This document shows positions 6,255-13,460 of a DNA stretch of 13,794 nucleotides, in pieces (position 1 is the stretch's first letter; the number at the start of each line of letters is the position of its first letter). The DNA is from Anaerolineales bacterium. Lineage in GTDB: Bacteria > Chloroflexota > Anaerolineae > Anaerolineales > DRMV01. Position numbers and translations under genes: made by a program. Where the stretch lies: NCBI GenBank assembly GCA_027026295.1, contig JALVOR010000199.1:1-13794 (forward strand), given 5' to 3'. The notes beneath the pieces were generated by a model. That model was not told where the DNA came from. It was given only the letters and a program-made list of their open reading frames with translations, and did no database searches.

Positions 6255-6397
6255 CCACATCTGTGGGCGAGGCATTGTCTCGCCCACACTCCGCCTTTGC
6301 AATTCCAAATATTCGCCTTTCTCCTTAACTTCCCCCACCGTTCGCGAGCCGTTTTCCCACCGCTGAACGGCTTCCCGCGCCCAACCACCCCCCAAGG

Positions 6398-7570
6398 CTA
6401 TCTCTTAGCCACAGGCAGCGTAAATGTAAAAACGCTTCCCTTGCCCAGGCCCTCACTTTCCACCCAAACCTCCCCTCCATGGGCTTCGATCAACCATCGG
6501 GCGATGGTCAATCCAATGCCGCTGCCGCCATAAGCACGCGAGCGTGAAGGGTCGGCCCGGTAAAAACGCTCGAAAATGTGCGGCAGGTGCTCGGCAGCAA
6601 TACCTTCGCCGGTATCAACAACGGAAATCGCCACCCTGTCTTTGCTACATTTCGCCCGCACAACCACCTCGCCGCCCCGCGGCGTATGGCGCAAGGCATT
6701 GCCCAACAGATTGGTCAACACCTGCAAAATGCGGTCGCTATCCACCCGCACGATGGGCGCTTCGGCGGCACATTCCGCTCGTAGGGCAACACCCTTTTCC
6801 CGAAACTGCGGTTCGAGCCGCTGCATGGCGGTTTTCACCAACGTTTTCAGGGGATAACGACGCAGGTGCAGTTCATAAGCACCGGCCTCCACCCGCGAGA
6901 GTTCCTGCAAATCACTCACCAAGCGGCGCATCCGGTCGGCTTCCCGTTCAATAAGGGTATAAGTGGCGGGTTCCGGCGGCAGCACGCCGTCAATAAGCCC
7001 TTCAGCATAGCCTTTGATGGTCGTCAGGGGGGTACGCAGTTCGTGGGCTACGTTGCCAATCATATCGCGACGACGGGCTTCGGTCTGGGCAAGGTTTTCT
7101 GCCATGCGGTTGAAGTGCAGCGCCAGTTCGGTAAGTTCGTCGGGGGCATCTACCGAGCCGTAAATCGGCACCCGCTCCTCGTAATGCCCGGCAGCAATGT
7201 ACTGGCTGGCCTCCACCATCGCCCGCAGCGGGCGCACGATGCGGTAAGTGACCAGCGCACTCACCGCCACAGCAGCCAACCCCGCGCCCAACAATGCCCA
7301 CAGCAATGCTTCGTCCAGCGCATTATGAAAATGGATGTAAAGATCAGCATTCAGTTCGGCAGCAAGGTCATCGCTTGCATTTCCCTGGGCAACGCTTTGT
7401 AACGCCGCCCGCATACCCTCAACGTGGTGTTCCAATGCCGTGGGAGCAACCCAAATGACCACGGTATGCGCCACCACCACACCGACAACAATCACGACAT
7501 AATAGGAAAAGAAGATTTTTGGGCCCAACCGCCGCCACCAGGGGGCGCGTTTGCTTTCGGGAGCATTCAT
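6398..7570 (-). CDS. HAMP-domain sensor histidine kinase
   Basis: A 390-residue membrane histidine kinase. Order: membrane helix 1 (about 20-42), a short extracytoplasmic loop (about 43-88), membrane helix 2 (about 89-112), HAMP (about 110-165), the H-box NVAHELRTPLTTIKG with His176, the N-box NLLGNALRH (287-295), the G1 box DTGEGIA (319-325), the F-box FERFYRAD and the G2 region GGSGIGLTIA (348-357). This is a BaeS/CpxA/PhoR-like architecture. The start at 7570 is set by TGATG overlap with the response regulator stop and a GGAGGA upstream; the longer frame to 7711 runs back into that gene. The external loop holds a few His residues (48, 49, 80, 82). The signal is unknown. Confidence 0.93.
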   Translation of the reverse strand: MNAPESKRAPWWRRLGPKIFFSYYVVIVVGVVVAHTVVIWVAPTALEHHVEGMRAALQSVAQGNASDDLAAELNADLYIHFHNALDEALLWALLGAGLAAVAVSALVTYRIVRPLRAMVEASQYIAAGHYEERVPIYGSVDAPDELTELALHFNRMAENLAQTEARRRDMIGNVAHELRTPLTTIKGYAEGLIDGVLPPEPATYTLIEREADRMRRLVSDLQELSRVEAGAYELHLRRYPLKTLVKTAMQRLEPQFREKGVALRAECAAEAPIVRVDSDRILQVLTNLLGNALRHTPRGGEVVVRAKCSKDRVAISVVDTGEGIAAEHLPHIFERFYRADPSRSRAYGGSGIGLTIARWLIEAHGGEVWVESEGLGKGSVFTFTLPVAKR

Positions 7571-8262
7571 CAGGGGGAATCCTCCAAACGGTAACCCACA
7601 CCGCGGACGGTTTCGATGAGGTTTGCACCGCCGAGGGCTTCCAGTTTTTGGCGCACGTGCCCGATGTGAACGTCCACCACCCGCTGTTCGCCGTAGAAGT
7701 TGTTGCCCCACACATGCTCGATGAGTTGCTGGCGGGAAAGCACCATGCCAGGATGGCGCGCCAATGCCACCAGCAGGTCGAATTCCGTGGGCGTGAGTTG
7801 CACCGGCTGGCCGCCGAAGGTGACTTCCCGCCGCCCCTGGTCAATGCGCAGGCGGCTGAGGGCAACCACATCACCCTGCTGAGGGCCGGAAGCCTGCCGC
7901 ATCCGCCGCAAGGCAGCCTGAATGCGCGCCACGAGTTCCCGCGGGCTGAAAGGCTTGGTGACGTAATCGTCCGCCCCGACCGTCAGCCCCACCACGCGGT
8001 CGGTTTCCTCGGTTTTTGCCGTCAGCAGAATCACATACACGTCCGATTCCCGCCGCAGATGAGCGAGCACCTCCAGGCCGTCCATGCCCGGCAGCATGAT
8101 ATCCAGCACGATGATGTCGGGTTTGTAGGCGCGGGCAGCCTTCAGCGCCGCCGGGCCGTCGGCAGCGGTGTAAACGGTGTAGCCTTCCCGGTCGAGGTAA
8201 GCCTTGATCAAGTTCACAATGTTGGCTTCGTCATCCACCAACAGAATTTTCGCCTGCTCCAT
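7570..8262 (-). CDS. OmpR/PhoB-family response regulator
   Basis: A 230-residue two-domain response regulator. The receiver domain (about 4-117) shows acidic residues Asp10/Asp11, phospho-acceptor Asp54 in VLDIMLPG, Thr81 and Lys103 in TKPF. The C-terminal winged-helix DNA-binding domain (about 135-228) has the typical FDLLVALARHPG, RQQLIEHVWG and VDVHIGHVRQKL segments, ending in RGVGYRL. I prefer the ATG at 8262 (MEQAKILLVDD) because it follows GAGGTG and gives the usual receiver N-terminus; the frame extends 12 codons further. The histidine kinase follows with a one-base overlap, so the two are co-translated partners. Target genes cannot be read from the sequence. Confidence 0.95.
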   Translation of the reverse strand: MEQAKILLVDDEANIVNLIKAYLDREGYTVYTAADGPAALKAARAYKPDIIVLDIMLPGMDGLEVLAHLRRESDVYVILLTAKTEETDRVVGLTVGADDYVTKPFSPRELVARIQAALRRMRQASGPQQGDVVALSRLRIDQGRREVTFGGQPVQLTPTEFDLLVALARHPGMVLSRQQLIEHVWGNNFYGEQRVVDVHIGHVRQKLEALGGANLIETVRGVGYRLEDSP

Positions 8263-8301
8263 AACACCTCGCTTGCGGCTGATAAAGAACGCTGTCACGG
8301 T

Positions 8302-8330
8302 ATTATATCGCAGAGGCTGTAGGGAAGCGG
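8302..8330 (-). promoter_or_regulatory. Possible promoter of the two-component operon
   Basis: On the minus strand a perfect TATAAT lies at 8307-8302, about 40 bp before the response regulator start. The -35 region is poor: CCGCTT lies at the 17-bp position. Either the promoter is activator-dependent or the -10 match is fortuitous. Confidence 0.4.
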
Positions 8331-8354
8331 CAAAGGGAGACCAAAGGCTGCATC

Positions 8355-8393
8355 AAACAACAAAAGAGCGCCGACATTCTTGCATCGGCGCTC
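8355..8393 (-). terminator. Intrinsic terminator of the binding-protein gene
   Basis: On the minus strand the 9-bp stem GAGCGCCGA / TCGGCGCTC (8385-8393 with 8366-8374, 10-base loop) is followed by TTTTGTTGTTT (8365-8355). It lies about 57 bp past the stop of the binding-protein gene and isolates that gene from the two-component operon downstream. Confidence 0.85.
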
Positions 8394-8449
8394 GGAAAAC
8401 CGCAACGACACCGTGATGCCGCCTTACGGCACCACCCACTTTTGCCAGG

Positions 8450-9730
8450 TTACCGCTTATTCCAGGCAGGGAAGGGATAGACTACATCCGCAGCGGCCAG
8501 GTCGAAAGGCCAAACGGTGGTGTACTTGCCATTCAGCACCTGCACGACGATGCCACTGCCCATAATGTTCTGCCCGTTCGCGTTGAACCTTATCCCTTGC
8601 CAGGGCACAATGAGCCGGTCTCCAGGGATATCGGTTTCGGTCAAAGCCTTGCGGATGGCTTCCGGGTCGGCAGAACCAGCCCGGTCGATGGCATCGGCAA
8701 GCGCCAGCATACCAGTGAAAGCGCGCGCCGCGTTGCCGTTCATATCCTGCCCATATTTCTGGCGGTAAAGGTCATTGACTTGCGCCACCACCGGACGGGT
8801 TGCCGCCAGATCGGCAGCCCACACCTCGCGGCTGGTAACGTACTCACCGTCGCTGCCCAGGTTTTCCAGGAAGCCGGACGCAATGAAACCGGCATCGTCC
8901 GCCCAAATCACCTTCGGGGCAACGCCTATCTGCTTGAAGGTCTTCATGAAAAGAATGGCATCAGAGACATAGGAAGCAAAAACCACGGCATCGGGATTTG
9001 CTGCCTTGACCTCCCTGGTTTCAGAACGCACATTCTGGGTTTCGCGAGCATAGGAAATGTCAGCCACGACTTCGAAGCCATATTGCTGGGCAAAACTCCG
9101 CGCCAGGTTGGCAAAGCCTTTGCCAAAGTCGGTGTTTTCATAGACCAACGCTATGGTCTTGATGTCTGCGCCTTTTTGGTCGTTCAGGCCGCGAAAGAAC
9201 TGGAAGGCGTTCTCGGCAAACGTGCCATCGTGAGGTGTAGTACGGAAGAACCATTTGAAGCCCCGCGCGGTCAACTGGGGATTAGTGGATGCAGTGCTAA
9301 GGAATGGAATGCCCGCCTGCTCGGCTACCTGGGAAGCCGTCCTGGTTACCGAACTGTTGTAAGCCCCCAGCAACGCGGCGACATGCTCCTGCGTAATCAG
9401 GCGCTCGGCCTCGGTTTTGCCTTTGTCGGGTTTGCCTTCATGGTCGGCAAACACCAGTTCGATTTTTTTGCCACCCCAAACGCCTTCACTGCCCGCCAAG
9501 GGCAGATTGAGGTCATCATGTCGGTTATTGACAATCTCAACCGCCAGTTCGACGCCCTGCTTGAGATCCTTGCCCGTAGAAGCCAATGAGCCCGAAAAAG
9601 GATAAATCACGCCGATTCTCACGGTTTCAGGCTTCCCGGTTGCCCCGCTGTTGCACGCCACCAGAAGCATGCCCCCCACCAACAGGGCGGCTATCAGCCA
9701 ATACAACCGGCCTCCTGCTCGATTCTTCAT
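8450..9730 (-). CDS. Liv-type ABC transporter substrate-binding lipoprotein
   Basis: A 426-residue periplasmic-binding protein of the branched-chain amino acid (LivJ/LivK, Peripla_BP_6) type. The N-terminus has a hydrophobic segment ending in the lipobox LVAC with Cys26, so it is a lipid-anchored surface protein. The mature part begins with the family pattern VRIGVIYPFSGSLASTGKD and contains the typical VAALLGAYNSSVT and IPFLSTASTNP segments of the ligand cleft. The start at 9730 follows AAGGAGGAG; a frame 13 codons longer exists but lacks this support. No permease (LivH/M) or ATPase (LivG/F) gene is next to it, and it has its own promoter and terminator, so it is an orphan binding protein. 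Ligands of this family include amino acids, amides, urea and aromatic acids; the ligand here cannot be told. Confidence 0.92.
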   Translation of the reverse strand: MKNRAGGRLYWLIAALLVGGMLLVACNSGATGKPETVRIGVIYPFSGSLASTGKDLKQGVELAVEIVNNRHDDLNLPLAGSEGVWGGKKIELVFADHEGKPDKGKTEAERLITQEHVAALLGAYNSSVTRTASQVAEQAGIPFLSTASTNPQLTARGFKWFFRTTPHDGTFAENAFQFFRGLNDQKGADIKTIALVYENTDFGKGFANLARSFAQQYGFEVVADISYARETQNVRSETREVKAANPDAVVFASYVSDAILFMKTFKQIGVAPKVIWADDAGFIASGFLENLGSDGEYVTSREVWAADLAATRPVVAQVNDLYRQKYGQDMNGNAARAFTGMLALADAIDRAGSADPEAIRKALTETDIPGDRLIVPWQGIRFNANGQNIMGSGIVVQVLNGKYTTVWPFDLAAADVVYPFPAWNKR

Positions 9731-9791
9731 GCTCTCCTCCTTGCTCACGAGACGCTCAGCGAATAGCACAAACGCGCCCCTTTACGCAGCC

Positions 9792-9819
9792 ATTATACTG
9801 GAAACACAGGAGATGTCAA
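9792..9819 (-). promoter_or_regulatory. Consensus promoter of the binding-protein gene
   Basis: On the minus strand TTGACA (9819-9814) and TATAAT (9797-9792) are perfect matches with a 16-bp spacer, the same spacing as the promoter at 5252-5279. The start codon at 9730 is about 55 bp beyond the likely transcription start. No operator-like palindrome is evident. Confidence 0.85.
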
Positions 9820-9937
9820 ACCAAGGGGGAATTTTCGCCAGCCCGTCATCCCTCACCCAAAAAACCGTGACAAAGTAGCAAAAAAACCATGCCGTTTATC
9901 GCTACACAACGTCCTTGCCTTGCCCTACAATAACTAA

Positions 9938-10115
9938 GAGCCTGTCCGAAAATTCTTTGCAGATGTGTCACTGCGAGGCGGGCTGAGCAATGACGAAGCC
10001 CGCCGAAGCAGTCTCCTGACCGATAAAAAGGGGGATTGCTTCGCCCCGGAGCCTGCGCCGAGCGCAGCGAGGGAGGCTCGCAATGACACCACCACGATAT
10101 TTTTCGGACAGAGTC
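9938..10115 (+). mobile_element. MITE-like element, complete copy 2
   Basis: A 178-bp element with inverted ends GAGCCTGTCCGAAAA (9938-9952) and its partner, which read outward-in from the right end is GACTCTGTCCGAAAA (10115-10101). It is flanked by TAA at 9935-9937 and 10116-10118 (or CTAA if the last C is counted). An inner pair GTCACTGCGAG / CTCGCAATGAC adds to its folding. There is no transposase frame. The ends and short TNA/CTAA-like target fit IS5-family elements, by inference. A truncated inverted copy lies at 1800-1961. It occupies most of the gene-free stretch 9731-10133, which otherwise holds only the binding-protein promoter. Confidence 0.75.
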
Positions 10116-10133
10116 TAAAGTAAACTGCACGTC

Positions 10134-10652
10134 GTGTCCCTCTGGCCTTTTGGCACCGCCAACGACTTCCCCTCCCCGGAGAAACAAGCCTTGCTTTCCT
10201 TATCATTCATCCACGGCGTGGTATTAGGGCTGCCGCTCATGGTGCTGGCAACGCTGTGCATTTCCTACACCAGCCACGTGGGGAAAATCCCCCGTCTACT
10301 GGAACGCGGCCGTACCACCACCGTGCGGCAATGGATCTGGGGCGGGCTGCTGCTGTTTTCCTGGCTAACGCCGTTGAGCGGGCTGGCGCTCATGTATACC
10401 GAACCTTACCGCTGGATGGCATCGCCCGACGCGTGGCAAAGCCGGGCTTTGCCATGGATGGCTTCATGGGGCTGCATGGTGCCTGTAGCCGTCACGACCT
10501 GCCTTTACATCACCCGCCGCGTCCGCCGTCGCGGGCAAACATCACCATCGCTCACGCGAATGCTTTTGGGGCTGATGGGGTTTGTCTTAGGCAACATTCT
10601 GCTGACCGCCCTGCTGGGAAGTTTGACCACGCAGGGACTTTTTTACCGCTGA
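10134..10652 (+). CDS. Four-helix membrane protein of unknown function
   Basis: A 172-residue frame starting at GTG with four hydrophobic segments (about 25-47, 67-88, 105-127 and 143-164) and basic loops (RRVRRRG at 128-134). I recognise no family. The start is uncertain: there is no ribosome binding site before the GTG, and an in-frame TAA sits 18 bp upstream, exactly at the target duplication of the mobile element at 9938-10115. The N-terminus or promoter may therefore have been altered by that insertion. The downstream gene begins 18 bp after the stop with a good ribosome binding site, so the two are likely an operon. That rex follows on the same strand hints at redox or respiratory membrane functions; this is only context. 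Confidence 0.65.
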   Translation: MSLWPFGTANDFPSPEKQALLSLSFIHGVVLGLPLMVLATLCISYTSHVGKIPRLLERGRTTTVRQWIWGGLLLFSWLTPLSGLALMYTEPYRWMASPDAWQSRALPWMASWGCMVPVAVTTCLYITRRVRRRGQTSPSLTRMLLGLMGFVLGNILLTALLGSLTTQGLFYR

Positions 10653-10670
10653 GGCCGCAAGGAAGCAAAA

Positions 10671-11009
10671 ATGGCATTGCCCCCCCAAAAAAACGACGAT
10701 TTCGACGGCAAAGACGCTGCTGCGCTGCTGGCAGCGGGTATTGGCATTTTCGCATTGGGGCTGGGCAACACGCTGGGCGCGTGGCTGGTCACCACCCGCC
10801 GCCTTTCCTACAGCATCACTCGCCCACTGCTCACGGCGTTGGCGTTCACACTGTGGGGCGGCACATGGGCAGCGCTGCAGCAGGCGTGGCGCAACACCAT
10901 CAAACCCGCCAAAGCCCTGACTCTGTGGATGACGGTCCTCGCCCTGCTGGGGCTGCTCTTGGGTTCGCCGCTCCTCATCTGGTTCTGGCCCGGCGTACGG
11001 TTTCCATGA
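10671..11009 (+). CDS. Small three-helix membrane protein of unknown function
   Basis: A 112-residue protein with three hydrophobic segments (about 18-40, 52-70 and 83-107) and a polar N-terminus. AAGGAAG precedes the ATG at a normal distance. It follows the four-helix protein with an 18-bp gap and is probably co-transcribed and a partner of it. No family is recognised and no catalytic residues are evident. A 112-bp gap carrying a promoter and a palindrome separates it from rex. Confidence 0.72.
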   Translation: MALPPQKNDDFDGKDAAALLAAGIGIFALGLGNTLGAWLVTTRRLSYSITRPLLTALAFTLWGGTWAALQQAWRNTIKPAKALTLWMTVLALLGLLLGSPLLIWFWPGVRFP

Positions 11010-11041
11010 CTCGCTTGCACACCGGGGGGCAGAAAAGCAAA

Positions 11042-11059
11042 TTGTGGCAATTTGCACAA
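11042..11059. promoter_or_regulatory. Rex-box-like operator upstream of rex
   Basis: TTGTGGCAATTTGCACAA matches the Rex operator pattern, TTGTG at one end and CACAA at the other in 18 bp with an AT-rich centre. It overlaps the -35 hexamer of the rex promoter, so bound Rex would exclude RNA polymerase: negative autoregulation released at high NADH/NAD+. An overlapping perfect 8-bp palindrome, GCAAATTG-tgg-CAATTTGC (11037-11055), is an alternative reading of the same site. Confidence 0.6.
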
Positions 11060-11080
11060 AGCATCGTTTCGTGGTAAATT
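11052..11080 (+). promoter_or_regulatory. Promoter of rex
   Basis: TTGCAC (11052-11057) and TAAATT (11075-11080) are separated by 17 bp and resemble a housekeeping promoter, each with two mismatches from consensus. The rex start codon lies 41 bp beyond the -10, and the candidate Rex box overlaps the -35. Confidence 0.6.
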
Positions 11081-11121
11081 AACCTCGACGACAGTCCCCT
11101 CCCCAACCAGCGAGGAAAGCA

Positions 11122-11733
11122 ATGAGTGAAATCCCTCATGTGGTGGTCAGCCGTCTGCCCATTTACCTCCGCGCGCTGGAAAACATCGCCGCGGAAGGGC
11201 TGACGTGCATTTCTTCTCAGGAACTCAGCGAACGCCTGGGCATTTCAGCGGCTCAAATTCGCAAAGACCTCTCCATGTTCGGCGAATACGGCAAGCAAGG
11301 GCGCGGCTACCCCGTGGCCGCGCTCACCGAAGCCTTGCGCCGCCACTTGCACGTCGACCGCATGTGGGATGTGGTGCTGGTGGGCGTGGGCGACCTGGGG
11401 CACGCCTTAGCGCGCTACAAAGGCTTCCCCGACCACGGCTTTCGCATTGCCATGGCCTTCGACAAGGACCCCGAGAAAATTGGCACCCGTGTTGGCGAGA
11501 TTGAAGTGGAAGACGTCCGCTACATGGCACGCCGGGTGCAGGAAAACGGCATCCTCGTGGGCATGATCGCCACCCCGGCCAATGCAGCGCAGGAAGCCGC
11601 CAACACGTTGGTGTTTGCCGGGGTACGGGCGCTGCTCAACTATGCCCCCATCCACCTCACCGTTCCCGACGACGTCCGCGTGGAATACCTCGACCCGGTC
11701 ATTCCGCTGCAACGCATGACCTACTACCTGTAA
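11122..11733 (+). CDS. rex: Redox-sensing transcriptional repressor Rex
   Basis: A 203-residue Rex protein, close to the family's usual ~210 residues. The N-terminal winged helix (about 8-75) carries the signature SAAQIRKDLSMFGEYGKQGRGY (42-63). The Rossmann domain follows, with the NAD(H)-binding loop VGVGDLGHAL (87-96), FDKDP after the second strand and the C-terminal domain-swap helix. The family usually has GNLG where this protein has GDLG, a small change. Rex represses respiration, fermentation and NAD-linked genes and leaves DNA when NADH binds. The ATG follows GAGGAAA. The gene has its own promoter with a Rex-like box and no gene follows on the same strand. Confidence 0.96.
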   Translation: MSEIPHVVVSRLPIYLRALENIAAEGLTCISSQELSERLGISAAQIRKDLSMFGEYGKQGRGYPVAALTEALRRHLHVDRMWDVVLVGVGDLGHALARYKGFPDHGFRIAMAFDKDPEKIGTRVGEIEVEDVRYMARRVQENGILVGMIATPANAAQEAANTLVFAGVRALLNYAPIHLTVPDDVRVEYLDPVIPLQRMTYYL

Positions 11734-11766
11734 CAACAGGAAACCGCGGGGAAAACACAGAAAAAA

Positions 11767-11876
11767 TCTTTGCGCCCTTTGCCCTCTTTGCGCCTCTGCA
11801 ACTTTTCTCTACGCCTTTTTGCGGTCAAATCCGCGGCCGTCTGTTGTCCTTCGCGTCATCTGCGGCCTGTTTTTAC
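11767..11876 (-). repeat. Copy D of the composite low-complexity repeat (no ends)
   Basis: The order of a CTTTGCGCC-rich stretch (11767-11800), AAATCCGCGGCCG (11827-11839) and a CATCTGCGGCCTGTTTTT-like end (11857-11874) matches the interior of copy A at 121-214 and, inverted, of the elements at 2062-2306 and 4423-4631. The GTAACYGTTCAG terminus is missing. It fills most of the space between the convergent rex and mreB-like genes. Confidence 0.45.
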
Positions 11877-11920
11877 AAAGCAGTGCGCTTTATGCCCTCC
11901 GCTTCCAGAGCCGGGCACGT

Positions 11921-11959
11921 GAAAAACGAAAACGCCCCCGCTTGCTCAGCAGGGGCGTT
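11921..11959 (-). terminator. Terminator of the ATP synthase/MreB-like operon
   Basis: On the minus strand the 8-bp stem AACGCCCC / GGGGCGTT (11952-11959 with 11931-11938) is followed by TTCGTTTTTC. It lies 25 bp past the stop of the MreB-like gene and marks the end of the operon that includes atpD and atpC. Confidence 0.8.
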
Positions 11960-11983
11960 GGCTGTTTCAGGCAAAGCAAGGCG

Positions 11984-12991
11984 CTAAATCGCGACCAGAT
12001 GGCGCCGAAGCACCGGCAAAATTTCCAGACCGCGGGCTGCGCCTAACACAGTAGCGTACTGGGGGTGGTCTACCAGGTAAGCAGGCACGCCAAGTTCTTT
12101 CGTCATCAACCTGTCCATGCCCCGCAGCAAAACCGCGCCGCCGGAAAGCGCCACACCGCGATCGATGACATCAGCCACCAGTTCCGGCGGGGTCTTTTCC
12201 ATCACCAGGCGGACGGTTTCCACCATTTCGCGCAAGGGGTCCTGCAGCGCCTCCACCACTTCGCTGGTGGTGAGGGTGATTTCCCGCGGCAGGCTGCTCA
12301 CCTGGTCTTGCCCTTGCACCTCGGTGCTCATCTCCTCGTCCAGCAGCACCGCGGCACCTATCTTGATTTTCACCTGCTCGGCAGTCGGCTGGCCGATGAC
12401 CAGACCATACTTGCGGCGCACGTAGGTCACGATAGCCTCGTCCAGTGCCCGGCCGCCGCGACGCAGGGTTTCCGCCGAGACCATGCCATACATGGCAACG
12501 ACTGCCGCCTGGGTGGTGCCCGAGCCAATGTTGACGATCATGTTGCCTGCCGGGCTGCCCACGGGCAGGTCGGAACCCAACGCGGCCGCCAAAGGCCCCG
12601 GAATAAGGAAAACCTCGCGGCTGCCCGCCTGCAAGGCGGCTTCATGCACCGCGCGGCGCTCTACGCTGGTGACGCCGTGGGGCACGGTAACCATCGCCCT
12701 GGGGCGGAAAAGCCACGAAGTGCCGCCCGCCTTACGCAACAGAATGTTGAGCAGTTTCTCGGTCAGTTCGTAGTAAGCCACCACGCCATTTTGCAGCGGG
12801 CGGATGACTTCGTAAACATCGGGGGTGCGGCCTTCCATTTCGGCGGCTTCCTCACCGGCAGCCACCATGCGGCGCTCAGCGACGGCCACCGCCACCAACG
12901 TTGGCTCGTCCAGCAGCACTTGCGTGCCTTCGGCTATGCGCACCCGGTCGGTTCCCAGGTCAATGCCCAGGTTCCGTGAAAAAAGCGCCAT
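11984..12991 (-). CDS. mreB: MreB-like actin homologue lacking catalytic residues
   Basis: A 335-residue bacterial actin of the MreB/Mbl family, near full length. Seen: phosphate-1 motif DLGT (11-14), VPHGVTSVERRAVHEAA (104-120, cf. VPxGxTxVERRA), phosphate-2 motif NIGSGTT (154-160) and adenosine motif SGGAVLLRGMDRL (283-295). MreB normally assembles membrane-bound filaments that guide cell-wall synthesis. Here the ATPase positions differ from canonical MreB: LIEEPMAAA has become LIPGPLAAA (129-137), losing the catalytic Glu, and DIGGGTTE has become NIGSGTTQ, losing the Mg-binding Asp. A slow or absent ATPase is predicted by inference. The gene starts 8 bp after atpC, so it is the last gene of the ATP synthase operon and may be a paralogue rather than the main MreB. 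Confidence 0.88.
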   Translation of the reverse strand: MALFSRNLGIDLGTDRVRIAEGTQVLLDEPTLVAVAVAERRMVAAGEEAAEMEGRTPDVYEVIRPLQNGVVAYYELTEKLLNILLRKAGGTSWLFRPRAMVTVPHGVTSVERRAVHEAALQAGSREVFLIPGPLAAALGSDLPVGSPAGNMIVNIGSGTTQAAVVAMYGMVSAETLRRGGRALDEAIVTYVRRKYGLVIGQPTAEQVKIKIGAAVLLDEEMSTEVQGQDQVSSLPREITLTTSEVVEALQDPLREMVETVRLVMEKTPPELVADVIDRGVALSGGAVLLRGMDRLMTKELGVPAYLVDHPQYATVLGAARGLEILPVLRRHLVAI

Positions 12992-12999
12992 AAGCGGAC

Positions 13000-13452
13000 T
13001 TAGTCCTCGTCTTCAGCAGGCGTGGACTTGATGTGCGCGCCCTGCTTGGGGCGAAAACGGCGGGCGGCTTCCAGGCGGATGCGGGCGCGCTGGAGCGCAG
13101 CCTGGGCTTTCAGGTGTTCGGCGGCGCTCGGCGGGGTCTGTTTCAGGAGATCCTCGGCGCGCTTGCGGGCGGCTTCGGCGCGGGCCACGTCGATTTCAGC
13201 CACGTTTTCGGAAGCGTCGGCCAGAATCGTCACCTTGTCGGGGCGCACTTCCACCACACCGCCGGTGACGGTGAAGATTTCCTCCTCATCGTCGCGCACC
13301 ACTTTGACGTAGCCCGGCTTGAGGGTGGAAAGCAGCGGCGCGTGGTTGGGCAGAATGCCCATTTCACCGCCCGCCCCCGGAATGACGACCATATCAGCCT
13401 CGCCAGACCACACCATGCGATCCTGGGAGACGATTTCACAGAGAATCGGCAT
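13000..13452 (-). CDS. atpC: F-type ATP synthase epsilon subunit
   Basis: A 150-residue epsilon subunit of the F1 sector, part of the rotor and regulator of ATP hydrolysis. The N-terminal beta-sandwich (about 1-86) shows IVSQDRMVWSGEADMVVIPG and the hallmark GEMGILPNHAPLLSTLKPG (29-47). The two-helix C-terminal part (about 90-133) is rich in Ala, Arg and Glu. A charged tail (about 133-150, ending AEDED) makes it slightly longer than the usual 130-140 residues. AGGAGG, which overlaps the TAG of atpD, lies just before the ATG, and the gap between the genes is 8 bp, indicating coupled expression. The MreB-like gene follows 8 bp downstream. Confidence 0.96.
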   Translation of the reverse strand: MPILCEIVSQDRMVWSGEADMVVIPGAGGEMGILPNHAPLLSTLKPGYVKVVRDDEEEIFTVTGGVVEVRPDKVTILADASENVAEIDVARAEAARKRAEDLLKQTPPSAAEHLKAQAALQRARIRLEAARRFRPKQGAHIKSTPAEDED

Positions 13453-13460
13453 GTTGCCTC

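Noticed and set aside
6262..6288. 10-bp inverted repeat as a bidirectional terminator
   Set aside because: No T-run follows on either strand; kept only as a note in the weak terminator entry.
7571..7711. N-terminal extension of the histidine kinase
   Set aside because: It lies inside the response regulator gene; the TGATG junction and the GGAGGA site support the start at 7570.
8597..9589. Plus-strand open frame of 330 codons opposite the binding protein
   Set aside because: Antisense to a lipoprotein gene with promoter, ribosome binding site and terminator; no recognised domain.
12065..12979. Plus-strand open frame of 304 codons opposite the MreB-like gene
   Set aside because: Antisense shadow of a well-supported actin homologue, with no ribosome binding site or known domain.
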